64,000 bases of DNA from Notospermus geniculatus (GCA_002633025.1 NMRB01002517.1:38347-102346); one strand, 5' to 3'; shown: positions 23,516-34,645, numbered from the stretch's first letter. Notes: a model not told the origin generated them from the sequence alone. Numbers and translations: made by a program.

Positions 23516-24565
23516 GGCGGTAGCCTACTAAACTGCATTCCCCCTCAGTGGTTTTTAATAGGGCGTGGACGATGTCGCCTTTTGGTACTCTGTCAGCAGT
23601 GTGCCACTCAAAAGTCAGCAAAGGGCAAAAAACACGTGTTCACGAACGCGGAACGGGTGCGTGAAGACCTATGTTCCCGCCTTTGAATCCCGCCTGAAAA
23701 ACAAACAACAGGTACATATGACGTGTACGTGGACCTAGGCCATGCATCTCGGCCACGCCAATCGATGCCACACCACACGACCAGTCTCCTGGCGCCTGTC
23801 CCGTCTGACAATAGCTAAATATAGCTGTCGGTGTCTGGGCTGGGCGCCGTCTAGACTGGCTGCCATCCTTCTCTCGGCATTTTTTCACCGAGGTCACGTC
23901 AATCAATCCACACGTCGACCTGTCAGTCTTTTTTTTCACCACGGCCACGTCAATCAAATATGCTGCCGCACGTGTCTCGGTCGCCCTATGGCTGCAGTGG
24001 TCAGAGACCAACCTCGTTCCCAGGGGTCGTTTGCTTTAAACTGGGATCTTTGGTCTAAGTATAGGAGGAAACGCGAGTCAAAATAATTAATCTAAAATTT
24101 GTGCTTTTAAAAATTCTTTTTACAAAAATCTTCAATTCTTGATATAGGAACCTTTTGATTTGATCAAAGTATTTTGAAAATTTGTTTGGGTACATGTATG
24201 TTCTTAATGGGTATATTTGACGGTTTCCCATCAACCAATCAAATGCGTTAAACCCAAAGCTGATTCCAGGGGTTGGTGAAGCGCCCGCCATATTGTCAGA
24301 AACCTCGTCTTTTGCACTTGTTCACCCGACAGGTAGGCCTAGTGCAGTAAAATGAAATTAAATGAAAAAATGAATTTGATTCCTGGCCCGCCCACAGCCC
24401 TGTTTATTAGTGTTAGCGCCGAGAAAGCATGCAACCGGCGTGATCATCTTTGTACCACAGCGTCACTTCGATTCGCGCATATCCTTTCAATTTTGTTGGC
24501 CCGTTGAATTTTAATTCCATTTTGAATTTATTTTCTTTCATGATCATGGCAGATAAGCTTGCGCT

Positions 24566-27500
24566 ATGGAGAAAAATCCGGCGGTTTCACCAAACGAACG
24601 CATCATCGAATCAGAAGAAAACGCCCAGAACTGTCAACCACCTAGTTTAGAGAAACCGGCCGTGACTGAGGGTGAAAGTGGCGGAGGGCTGTGTAAAGCG
24701 GAGGAGCACCAGTGGGGATTGGCGCAAGGTGGGGACAAGGACCCTCAAGCAGCTGGTGTTGCCGGCGTTTCTTCTACGGAATCTTCCACAGCTGTGGTTG
24801 AAACAGACGCTATGTTACCGCGGAAGGAAAGATCGACGCAACGTTCGATGGAGCAGAGTTCTTCGGAAGAAACGGATGCTTGTGCCAATGCTGTGAAAGT
24901 GAAATCGGAAAGTTGTGGCAAGTGTTTGTCCGGTTCTGCGCCCGACGTGAACCAGGACACCATCCCTAAGGTGTCCGTGGACGAAGTACTTGTTTCAAAA
25001 TCGACGACTCCTCCCCAGTTTGGCGAGCAAGACCATCCAGAGACGATATGGACGACATCTTCGAAAGCATCACTAAGTACAAAGTACCAATTAGATTTTC
25101 TTCATTCGACCGAACGGTTGATGCAATTCGCAGAAATCCTTTACAAATGTAAACTCTGTATGACTTTGCCTTCCATTCTGACGTCGCAGGATAATTTCCT
25201 GGCCCACGTAAAAGATTTTCACGTGAACTCGAACTCTGCCGAAAATCTCCGCTGTGATGGATGCGAATTGAGTTTTCAGACGTTAGAAGATTTGGACTTG
25301 CATGTGGAATTCTGCCATGATTCTCGTTGTAGTGCTGCGGATGTGACGAGATCGAATTGTGATGACTCTGCCGACTACACGCATTCGGATACTAAAATCT
25401 CTATCCCTTCCCAAAAGATAGGCTACCCAGGAGTGAATTACATGTATCATGACGAAAGTGGTCCAAAACATATCGAAGAAGAGTCGGACGGTTTCGAAGA
25501 TGTTAGCGCCGTGTCTCAAGGAGTCGGGTCAGCCGCGTTGGAAATTCAGAGTTCGAGACCAAAAATGTTCAACTTTTCTGATAAACGGGCCAAATCACGT
25601 GACCGGAAGTCGTTGCCCAAGAGACATTCATCTTACAGGATGGAAAGTAGGCCTACAAACGAAAAGCATTTCCCACTGTCTGTAAATGTTGCAGGAAGCG
25701 ATTACGCCAAGTCGGATACAAAATATTCTCCAATCGTTACGACAGCCCGTGATGCATGTAACATGGAACATTCTCCGAAGGCGGGGTTGACGACTTCGAG
25801 TTCTTATCGTACCCCTCGCCCTGGGTTGCCAAAACACACAGTTCACTGGGGGCGGGAACCAACTTTGAAAAAACCGAATGAAAATTTAGACAATGCTTCT
25901 GAACAACCATATAAAAAAATCAAAATTCTTGATGAGGTTGTACGGATTCCAGTACTAAAATCAAAATCTGGAGAGGAAAATTCCGCCTGTTTGAATACTG
26001 CTGATATGACATTATCTTTCAAAGATGGAGATGCCGCTGTTAAGGTTTCAGCGGAAAACGTGGCCATTCCTGCAATCCATGATATGCAAAAATATTCCAA
26101 GTATCTCTCGCGAAAATCCTTTTTCAACATGGCTGCTCATCAGAAGTTAAAATCGTCTGCAATCTATAATCTAATTTCGACTCATATGCAACAAGACTTG
26201 AAGAGTTGCAATCAGACGCAGGTCAGATCATCAGGAGGTGATGCTGCCGTTGATGAGCAAATGAAGACGAAAAAGGAAGACAGCCATAATTTGTCGAGTA
26301 CGTCGGATCGTCTGAAATCATTTATAAAACATAGAATTGAGAAAAATGAGGAAAATCACAAAGTTACAAGTGATAGTGATAAATCTGACGTAATGGATGA
26401 TAACGAAACGCGAGACATGTCACGGGGTATGAAAGCGAGGTGTATGGGGTCAAAGTTGCAGGATCTTCTGTCGCGAGGCAGCGGTGGTGCTTGTTCAAAT
26501 TATTCATCAGAGTTCCCACAAAATCCTTCAACGATTTCAAAAAACGAAACCGGGTGTCTTGTATCGTCTGCAACAGTTGGCATCACAGGTCATCGTGAGG
26601 GAGCGAACGAACCAGGCCTCGAAGGACGAAACACCACCTATAAGTGTCTCCACTGCGAGGACGCCTTCTGCGACTTGCGGTCCTACTGTGAACACTCGAG
26701 GGAGAAGCACGAGACTGAACCAGTACCGTTTGGACCTCCGGTGCCGAAGATGGAGCAAAGCCTTGCCATCGTAAACGTGATACAAAGTAAGTAAGATTAG
26801 TAAGTAAGTAAGTTTCCGCCAGGAGGATTTTCAAGGAGGGGGAGAAAAAAATTCAAAAAAATTTTTTTTTGAAAAAGCCCTCCAGAGTCATTTTTACACT
26901 CCAATTGCAAATTTAGTCTTCCTTCTGCACGAAAATTGCATTTGAAATGTAAGAAAATTAAAGAAAAACACTACTGAAGTGAAAATAGTAATATTTGAAA
27001 AAGGTTAGTCTGCAAACTTGAGGGGGGATATCCCCTGCTTGAAATTTTTGAGGAGGGGATCATCCCCCCTCTCCCNNNNNNNNNNNNNNNNNNNNNNNNN
27101 NNNNNNNNNNNNNNNNNNNNNNNNNNNNNNNNNNNNNNNNNNNNNNNNNNNNNNNNNNNNNNNNNNNNNNNNNNNNNNNNNNNNNNNNNNNNNNNNNNNN
27201 NNNNNNNNNNNNNNNNNNNNNNNNNNNNNNNNNNNNNNNNNNNNNNNNNNNNNNNNNNNNNNNNNNNNNNNNNNNNNNNNNNNNNNNNNNNNNNNNNNNN
27301 NNNNNNNNNNNNNNNNNNNNNNNNNNNNNNNNNNNNNNNNNNNNNNNNNNNNNNNNNNNNNNNNNNNNNNNNNNNNNNNNNNNNNNNNNNNNNNNNNNNN
27401 NNNNNNNNNNNNNNNNNNNNNNNNNNNNNNNNNNNNNNNNNNNNNNNNNNNNNNNNNNNNNNNNNNNNNNNNNNNNNNNNNNNNNNNNNNNNNNNNNNNN

Positions 27501-30500
27501 NNNNNNNNNNNNNNNNNNNNNNNNNNNNNNNNNNNNNNNNNNNNNNNNNNNNNNNNNNNNNNNNNNNNNNNNNNNNNNNNNNNNNNNNNNNNNNNNNNNN
27601 NNNNNNNNNNNNNNNNNNNNNNNNNNNNNNNNNNNNNNNNNNNNNNNNNNNNNNNNNNNNNNNNNNNNNNNNNNNNNNNNNNNNNTGAGGGTGAAAGTGG
27701 CGGAGAGCTGTGTAAAGAGGAGGAGCACCAGTGGGGATTGGCGCAAGGTGGGGACAAGGACCCTCAAGCAGCTGGTGGTGCCGTTTCTTCTACGGAATCT
27801 TCCTCAGCTGTGGTTGAAATAGACGCTATGTTAGCGCGGAAGGAAAGATCGACGCAACGTTCCATGGAGCAAAGTTCTTCGGAAGAAACGGATGCTTTTG
27901 CCAATACTGTGAAAGTGAAATCTGAAAACTGTGGTACGTGTTTTTCCGGTTTTGAGCCCGACATGAACCAGGACACCATCCCTAAGGCGTCTGTTGACGA
28001 AGTACTTGTTTCAAAATCGACGACTCCTCCCCAGTTTGGCGAGCAGGACCATCCAGAGACGATATGGACGACATCTTCGAAAGCATCATTAAGTACAAAA
28101 TACCAATTAGATTTCCTTCATTCGACCGAACGGTTGATGCAATTCGCGGAAATCCTTTACAAATGTAAACTCTGTATGACATTGCCTTCCATTCTGACGT
28201 CGCAGGATAATTTCCTGGCCCACGTAAAAGATTTTCACGTGAACTCGAACTCTGCCGAAAATCTCCGCTGTGATGGATGCGAATTGAACTTCCAGACATT
28301 GGAAGATTTGGACCTACATGTGGAATTCTGCCATGATTCTCGTTGTAGTGGGGATGTGAGGGGATCGAATTGTGATGACTCTCCCGTCTTCACGCATTCG
28401 GGTGCTAAAATCTCTGTCCCTTCCCAAACGATAGGCTACCCAGGAGTGAATTTTCATGACGAAAGTGACCCAAAACAAATCGAAGAAGAGTCGGACGATT
28501 TCGAAGATGTTAGCGCCGTGTCTCAAGGAGTCGGGTTAGCCGCGTTGGAAATTCAGAGTTCGAGACCAAAAATGTTCAACTTTTCTGATAAACGGACCAA
28601 ATCACGTGACCGGAAGTCGTTGCCCAAGAGACATTCATCTTACAGGATGGAAAGTAGGCCTACAAACGAAAAGCATTTCCCACTATCTGTAAATGTTGCA
28701 GGAAGCGATTACGGCAAGTCGGATACAAAATATTCTCCAATCGTCACGGCAGCCCGTGATACATGTAACATGGAACATTCTCCGAAGGCGGGGTTGACGA
28801 CTTCGACTTCTTATCGTACCCCTCGCCCTGGGTTGCCAAAACACACAGTTCACTGGGGGCGGGAACCAACTTTGAAAAAATCGAATGAAAATTTAGACAA
28901 TGCATCTGAACAACCATATAAAAAAATCAAAATTCTTGATGAGGTTGTACGGATTCCAGTACTAAAATCAAAATCTGGAGAGGAAAATTCCGCCTGTTTG
29001 AATACTGCTGATATGACATTATCTTTCAAAGATGGAGATGCCGCTGTTAAGGTTTCAGCGGAAAACGTGGCCATTCCTGCAATCCATGATATGCAAAAAT
29101 ATTCCAAGTATCTCTCGCGAAAATCCTTTTTCAACATGGCTGCTCATCAGAAGTTAAAATCGTCTGCCATCTATAATCTAATTTCGACTCATATGCAACA
29201 AGACTTGAAGAGTTGCAATCAGACGCAGGTCAGATCATCAGCTGGCGGTGATGCTCGATTTGATGAGCAAATGAAGACGAAAAAGGAAGACAGCCATAAT
29301 TTGTCGAGTACGTCGGATCGTCTGAAATCATTTATAAAACATAGAATTGAGAAAAATGAGGAAAATAACAAAGTTACAAGTGATAGTGATAAATCTGACG
29401 TAATGGATGATAACGAAACGCGAGACATGTCAGGGGATATAAAAGCGAGGTGTATGGGGTCAAAGTTGCAGGATCTTCTGTCGCGAGGCAGCGGTGGTGC
29501 TTGTGCAATTTATTCATCAGAGTTCCCACAAAATCCTTCAACGATTTCAAAAAACGAAACCGGGTGTCTTGTATCGTCTGCAACAGTTGGCATCGCAGGA
29601 CATCGTGAGGGAGCGAACGAACCAGGCCTCGAAGGACGAAACACCACCTATAAGTGTCTCCACTGCGAGGACGCCTTCTGCGACTTGCGGTCCTACTGTG
29701 TACACTCCAAGGAGAAGCACGAGACTGAACCAGTACCGTTTGGTCCCCCGGTGCCGAAGATGGAGCAAAGCCTTGCCATCGTACACGTGATACAAAGTAA
29801 GTAAGATTAGGGTTTCCGCCAGGATTTTCAAGGAGGGGGAGAAAAAAAATTCAATTTTTTTGTTTTGAAAAAGCCCTCCAGAGTTATTTTTACACTCCAA
29901 AATGCAAAATTAGTCTTCCTTCTGCACGAAAATTGCATTTGAAATGTAGGAAATTAAAGAAAAACACTACTGAAGTGAAAATAGTGATACATGTATTTGA
30001 AAAAGGTTAGTCTGCAAACTTGAGGGGGGATATCCCCTCCTTGAAATTTTTGAGGAGGGGATCATCCCCCCTCTCCCCCCCCCCCCCTGGCAGAAACACT
30101 GGCCCGCTTTACTTTCAATTCTAACAGGGTCAGACAATGTCAGTGCGTGGACTCGGCGAATACCAGTCACTTGCAAATATTTTTCTCTCGATTATCCAAT
30201 GCAATCAGAGCGAATGTTTATACAATGTACACGAAAACTTACGCAAAACGACCTGCAAAAGAATGAAAAATGAAAAAGTGAAGACTGTTTATTTTCAGCA
30301 CTCCTAGTAGCCACACACAACGGGTACGTGAGCCGAGATGCCTTACTGAAGGAAGTGGCCAAGCATATTGGGTTGTCGCAGGTGGAGTCTTGGGGTGCAG
30401 CGTGCAACAGGGCCGTCAAGGAAGTGTTTCCGTATTCGCAGGCCCTCAGGAAGGGAAAGTACAAGAAATATCCTTTGGGAAACGCCCCCAGGCTTTAGTC

Positions 30501-33500
30501 TTCTGAAGCTATGTAGCAGCGATTCGTTGCTCACACAGGCATCTTTCGCGGTCGCCACAAAAGTGGCCTGTGTGCGGTGGCCGGCAACGACCACGCACCA
30601 CGAATCCGAAACTTTGTGGTGACCTCGAGTTGCCGAAAATCAGACCGGTTTGATTTCTCAGGTACGAAATCACTCGTGGCCACAACCATTGAGTGGTGAA
30701 GTGTGCTGTGGACCGGCAACCGCCACAAAAGTTGCAGACACGAAAATTGCCTTTGAGCAACGAAAGTGGTGAAGTATTGCTGCTAGCTCTAGTGTTCGAC
30801 ACCGTGAGAGCTCTGTCGCTGTAGAAATGACCCACGTTCATTGGTGCCAGCGACACCAAACTTTGTACATGGGTAACTCGTGGTCAGCACAACTCGGGAC
30901 AAATTTCTGCCTGATTTTATGCATGTTTGCTACAGAACTAAGCGTTTTCGTCACTAAATTTCCTTAACTGCCTCACTACCTATTACTTTGGTGTCAAATT
31001 CGTTGGCTTCCCAGACCGAATTGACGACAAACAAGAACCAGACGAGGAGAAACCAGCCCCAGCCAGTGACAGCTCCGGGGCTGCCCATGTTCAGCAGGTG
31101 AAGAGTTCGGTGAAGGACATCGGTGGCGATCTACAGAGACTTCACGAAATCATCCCAGGTAGGCCTACAAGCTAAGGCTCCGTCAGTAGTCCAATCTTGT
31201 ATTACCAGCGAAGGGCTTGACGAACTCACTTTACACCTTACCAAGAAACGGACAAGCATGGACAAATCCAGGGGGCGCGGGGGCCCTATTTTTGGCAGAG
31301 CAATGATTTTTTTAGCAACAAAAATTTAATCACATAAAAATTGAAATACTTTGCTCTCAGATGCCAGGAAAATGCATCTAAAAGCACTTAAATAGGAGCA
31401 GTCAGCCGCACATATTGCCAAAAGATGGCAGCAAAGTTCTAGCGGACCAATGTACAGGAAAATCTACGTGATTGCTGCTCGATCAAAATGACTGGGTCCG
31501 CTATTTGCATTGAATTGATGACACCTATTTGGTCAACTCGCTGACAGCTCCTATTGTCAAACTTTTGTGGGGGAAGACCCCAGACCCCTTGGGATTTCGC
31601 GCTTTCGGTGCTCACCACCTCCGTCGAGCTACGCCCCCTTTCTGTCGATCCCTGGATCCGGCCCTGGCCTGTCAAGCGCAGTGCGGAGAAGTATTTGGCC
31701 TCCAGTTCGTAAAAAACCCGTCTCTCTTGTTTCTCTTCAGATATCTTGGCCTGGCGGGGTAAGGAGTTTAAAGTCTCGCGGTGCGATCTCGTGGAGATTC
31801 TCTGCCGTGAGCTGAAGGAAGCAGACTCTACCTCCAGCTCCTGGGGTTGGCAGTGTAACCGAGTGGTCCGTTATAACTTCCCAGAAGTCGTGATCGAAAG
31901 AAAAGGAAAATATAAACAATATCCTTTGATGATTGGCAGTGTTTCCACCAGAGGCTACTAAGGGTACTATGCTAGTACCCTCAAAGGAACAGAAAAGGGC
32001 CATTTTCTTTAATTTCAAGGGGGTTTGCTGATTTTGAAGAAATTAGTACCCTCAAAAAATTTCTGGCAGAGACCCTGATTGGATCTGAATTGTCGTGGCT
32101 ATGGGGTGGGCCTACTCCCTTGGCACGGAAAGGGCCCCTCATTTAGAGGTTTGAAAAAGAGAAAAAAGGAAGGGACTCTGAAGTGAAATTGCTTCGAGGG
32201 TTTTGATGGAATCTTTTATAAAAATAATCATCGTTTTCCTTAATTAATTTCGTCACGACGTATTATCAAGGAGTTTACTACAAAGACCCAGAAAGTATTA
32301 AAGCCAAGGTCAGTTTCCCAATGTCGATTTAATGGTCACCAAAAGTGACCAGGAAGTCTATACCCAGGGGCGTAGCTAGCTTTTATGTCCTGGGGGGGGG
32401 GGCAAGTTTGATTGAGCCTGAAGAGCGTTATCGATGTTTCACAACGCTTTCCCTACTTTTCCCAGATCATACGTAAAATCAGTCATTCTGGTAGGAATAC
32501 TTGTTCTCACTAGGCACATTTGTCTTCCTTCCCCTTTCAGCTTACTGATGTCTTACTTGTTCTCAGGCACATTAAATTTGTCTTCCTTCCCCTTTCAGCT
32601 TACTGATGTCTTACCTATTCTCAGGCACAATTGTCTTCCTTCCCCTTTCAGCTAATACTGATGTCTTACCTGTTCTCAGGCACATTTGTCTTCCTTCCCC
32701 TTTCAGCTTACTGATATCTTGGAAGCAAAAGAAGATAGAAGCCAGGATGGAGATGAGGGTGCTGAGTTAAACGTCCAGTCTACTCCGGATGATCAAGAGG
32801 TAGGTAGGGCAGTTAAATTTTTCTTCGTAGTTTTATACAGGGTTCGTACAGGTCCTTGAAAACCTTGAAAAGTACTTGAAAAAAAAGTGACCTTGAAAAA
32901 CTATGGAAAAGTACTTAAAAAATGGAATAGCTGTAAAAATTCCTGGAGAAGTCCTTGAAAAATAAAAAGACCCGTTGAAAAAAATTCTTGTGGCCTGTTT
33001 TCCACTAGAGATGTTCTATTTTGATATGAAAATTTGTGTATTTCTCCCTTGCTTTTCAAGAAAAAAGTCCTTGAAAAATCTCCAAATCAGCCTTGAAAAG
33101 TCCTTGAAAAGTACTTGAAAAAAAATAGGGNTGCACGAAAGGCATAACGGATGATGAAACCCACAAAGCACTAAAACAGAGGGTTTGCCGTGCTTTGGCA
33201 AATACGAAAGGTCCTCTGACGACTCCGAGGGCTGTCCAGAAAAAATTAAACAATGTTTCAACGGAAGCTGTTAAAGGTACTCTCTGCTTTCTATTGATAA
33301 ATATCAAGAAGTCAACTTCCAGAACTTGCGAATTTTCGACCCCAACCGGGGTCTTCCTCAGGCACTTAGAGATCAGAAAAGAGTGGCACTGACGCCGAAT
33401 GGGTAAATGTCGTCCTGGGTATACCTTATGTTTACCCAGGATCATCCTGGGTATTCCTTTTCTTTACCCAGGACGGTTCTTTACCCAGGACGGCCCTGGG

Positions 33501-34112
33501 TAAACATGAGGATCCTTCACTTTACCCAGATTGGAGTTCCCGAGTGGTGTAGTGAGGTTGATATTCAGCGTAAATCATGAAATGAAGGGTGGCCTCGAAC
33601 TAGGCCTATAGCTCCTAAGTCCTTGAGAATTTACTATCGGTCCCTTTTGAAAAGTTGTAGGGATTGCTCTTGTCTTCCTATTGCAAACCCCGGAGGAGGT
33701 ATAGCGGTAATTTTCAGCTCTTTTTAGCATTGATCCTACTGCATGTTCTCTGCCGAAAGAGACGCACGTACAGCATGATTCGGCGGGAACTCCCAAGCTG
33801 GGTAAAGTTAAGGGTAAAGAAAATGTTTACCCAGGAAAATCCTGGGTAAACATAAGGTATACCCAGGACGACATTGACCCATTCAGCGGCACTGACTGGT
33901 CTCTCTGTATTCCTCCAATTTTTACTTTATCATTACACTATTTGACTTTATCATTACACTATTTGACTTTATCATTACACTATTTGACTTTATTTCCAGC
34001 AATATTAGAAGAACTGCATCGTGAGGGCTACGGAACACTCCAAAGGCCCCAACAACCCCGTGGTCGTAACAAAGTGGTGTTTTTCAAATCATACCCCATC
34101 ATTGCCAGCTAA
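24566..34112 (+). CDS. C2H2 zinc-finger protein with two RFX-like winged-helix repeats
   Basis: Eight exons join in frame into 1,051 residues: 24566-26786, 30299-30467, 30977-31158, 31741-31918, 32257-32308, 32707-32799, about 33129-33276, and 34000-34112. Zinc fingers: a C195/C198/H214/H219 pattern, C230/C233/H246/H251 and C694/C697/H710/H715, around a long polar, probably disordered region. Residues of about 741-815 and 858-930 are two copies of a domain with WG..CNR.V...FP....RKGKYK(N/Q)TYY.GV, resembling the RFX winged helix (FGKLIRSVF...SKYHYYGI), so DNA binding is likely. Each copy is cut at the same residue by an AT-AC intron. The C-terminal part (about 966-1051) looks helical, possibly another winged helix. 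The start ATG has G at -3 and +4. The first exon also exists as a second copy at 27686-29796 that could splice to the same exon 2. Exon 7's 5' edge is uncertain because of an N. I do not recognise a named orthologue. Confidence 0.75.
27076..27685. other. Assembly gap (610 N)
   Basis: The gap begins where the 3' flank of the first exon copy reaches its poly-C tract. It ends about 34 codons into the second copy. It hides the 5' end of the second copy and any promoter there. Confidence 0.99.
27687..29796 (+). CDS. Second tandem copy of the large zinc-finger exon
   Basis: An open frame of 703 codons matches exon 1 of the zinc-finger/RFX-like gene from about codon 35 to the same splice donor (CAAA before GTAAGTAAG). 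All three zinc fingers are intact. Differences cluster in the first third and last fifth. Residues equivalent to about 440-555 are identical in both copies, with very few silent changes. The 3' flank is duplicated too, to about 30086, so the unit is about 3.01 kb. It could be an alternative first exon, a partial gene duplication, or an uncollapsed second allele (a gap sits at the junction). The start codon is inside the gap. Confidence 0.75.
30468..30976 (+). other. U12-type AT-AC intron 1 of the zinc-finger/RFX-like gene
   Basis: The donor reads ATATCCTTTG, the U12 AT-AC consensus. The branch site TCCTTAACT at 30961-30969 is a perfect match, 8 nt before the terminal CAC at 30974-30976. Use of these borders joins AA and T into AAT and yields KYKNTYYFGV across the junction. 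There is no usable GT donor before the in-frame stop. The intron carries an inverted-repeat element (about 30513-30787, AGCAGCGATTCGTTGCTC-type ends). Confidence 0.85.
31391..31555 (+). repeat. MITE with AATAGGAGC ends, copy 2
   Basis: Starts AATAGGAGCAGTCAGC and ends GCTGACAGCTCCTATT. It is inverse to 10863-11035 and direct with the truncated copy at 53424-53540. It lies in intron 3 of the zinc-finger/RFX-like gene. Confidence 0.85.
31562..31668. repeat. Dispersed repeat with CCACCTCCGTCGAGCTACGC core, copy 2
   Basis: Same block as 8063-8178, ending GGATCCGGCCCTGG. It lies directly after the AATAGGAGC MITE in the same intron. Confidence 0.6.
31919..32256 (+). other. U12-type AT-AC intron 2 of the zinc-finger/RFX-like gene
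   Basis: The donor is ATATCCTTTG, identical over ten bases to intron 1. The branch site TTTTCCTTAAT lies at 32234-32244, 12 nt before the closing CAC. Splicing joins CA and G into CAG and gives KYKQTYYQGV, aligned with KYKNTYYFGV in the first domain repeat. The alternative AG at 32270-32271 would remove the conserved TYYQG. Confidence 0.85.
32524..32706 (+). repeat. Tandem repeat that duplicates a splice acceptor
   Basis: About four units of 50-55 bp, each with TGTCTTCCTTCCCCTTTCAG followed by CTTACTGAT or a variant. The last unit's CAG is the acceptor of exon 6 (32707, CTTACTGATATCTTGG). Earlier units keep the pyrimidine tract and CAG and could act as decoy acceptors. Confidence 0.85.
32851..33125. 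repeat. CAGGGTTCGTACAGGTCCTT repeat, partial
   Basis: Starts CAGGGTTCGTACAGGTCCTT and continues with repeated CCTTGAAAAGTACTTGAAAA. This is a hAT-like end followed by its usual AAGTCCTTGAAAA sub-repeats (family recollection). A related design (CAGGGTGCGTACA, TTTAAGACCTT) forms the element at 61788-63092. It abuts exon 7 of the zinc-finger/RFX-like gene and an N at 33131. Confidence 0.55.
33300..33363 (-). ncRNA. Hammerhead-like hairpin motif (reverse)
   Basis: On the minus strand: CTGAGGA, hairpin GACCCCGGTTGGGGTC, GAAA, short stem AATT-CGCA-AGTT, then C and TGGAAGTTGACTTC. It matches the motifs at 11383 and 11704, and stem III forms best here. It lies in the last intron of the zinc-finger/RFX-like gene. 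Confidence 0.45.
33393..33889. repeat. Foldback element with CGCCGAATGGGTAAATGTCG ends
   Basis: Inverted ends of about 55 bp (CCGAATGGGTAAATGTCGTC and complement) include repeated TTTACCCAGGA and TCCTGGGTAAA words. GGCACTGA flanks both ends directly (33385-33392 and 33888-33895, overlapping the last bases), a likely 8-bp target duplication. Confidence 0.8.
33922..33993. repeat. 21-bp tandem repeat TTTATCATTACACTATTTGAC
   Basis: About three and a half units directly upstream of the last exon's acceptor at 33999. The final unit runs into the polypyrimidine tract. Confidence 0.9.
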
Positions 34113-34209
34113 AAACACATTGTTTCGTTCTCTTCTTTATTTCTTTGCCCACTCCATGACTCTGCTGCTGAGAGATCAAGGACTTCTCACCGGCCCTTTT
34201 GACAGGAGG

Positions 34210-34645
34210 TACCAAACATTTCCACGCCTCCTGCCGAGCTGTTGTGATGAAGATAACGAAACAAAATTGGTGTCATTTTGTAGGGGTATCCTTCTTCTAA
34301 ACAGACCAGAGTCCTGCTTTCGCATTTTCTACCGTAATTCGTCATATTCCATTGTAACGCAGGACGAAGCGAACTGTCCTTGGGCGGAAAACTTTGGAGG
34401 TACCAAAAGTTTCCACGCCTCCTGCCGTGGTGTTCTGATGAAGATAACGGAACAAAATTGGTGTCATTTTGTAGGTGTATCATTCTTCTAAACAGACCAG
34501 AGTCCTGCTTTCGCATTTTCTACCGTAATTTGCCGTCATATTCCATTATGTAACGCAGGACGAAAGCGAACTGTCCTTGGGCGAAAAACTTTGGAGGTAC
34601 CAAAAGTTTCCACGCCTCCTGCCGAACTGTTCTGATGAAGATAAC
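34210..34645. repeat. Tandem repeat of about 190 bp, two and a quarter units
   Basis: Units start TACCAAA(C/A)(A/G)TTTCCACGCC at 34210, 34401 and 34598. Each contains CTTCTAAACAGACCAGAGTC and TTCTACCGTAAT. They lie just downstream of the stop codon at 34112, so part may be in the 3' untranslated region. Confidence 0.85.

Larger units (their letters stand above)
19594..24565. other. Spacer between secreted-protein and zinc-finger genes
   Basis: No gene is supported. It holds a partial MITE at 20275-20315, a SINE-like head at 22020-22200, a MITE at 22384-22541 and an AT-rich microsatellite at 23440-23515. The longest plus-strand frame (21102-21725) has no recognisable domain and no splice context. 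Part of 24300-24565 is presumably promoter and leader of the next gene. Confidence 0.5.

Noticed and set aside
27005-27767. Open frames across the N run
   Set aside because: They exist only because N codons contain no stops.
32271-32308. Exon starting after AG at 32270-32271
   Set aside because: The AC acceptor at 32255-32256 with a U12 branch site keeps the frame and the TYYQGV motif seen in the sister repeat.
34021-34491. 156-codon frame running past the zinc-finger/RFX-like gene's last exon
   Set aside because: Out of frame with the spliced coding sequence; it reads into the 190-bp tandem repeat.
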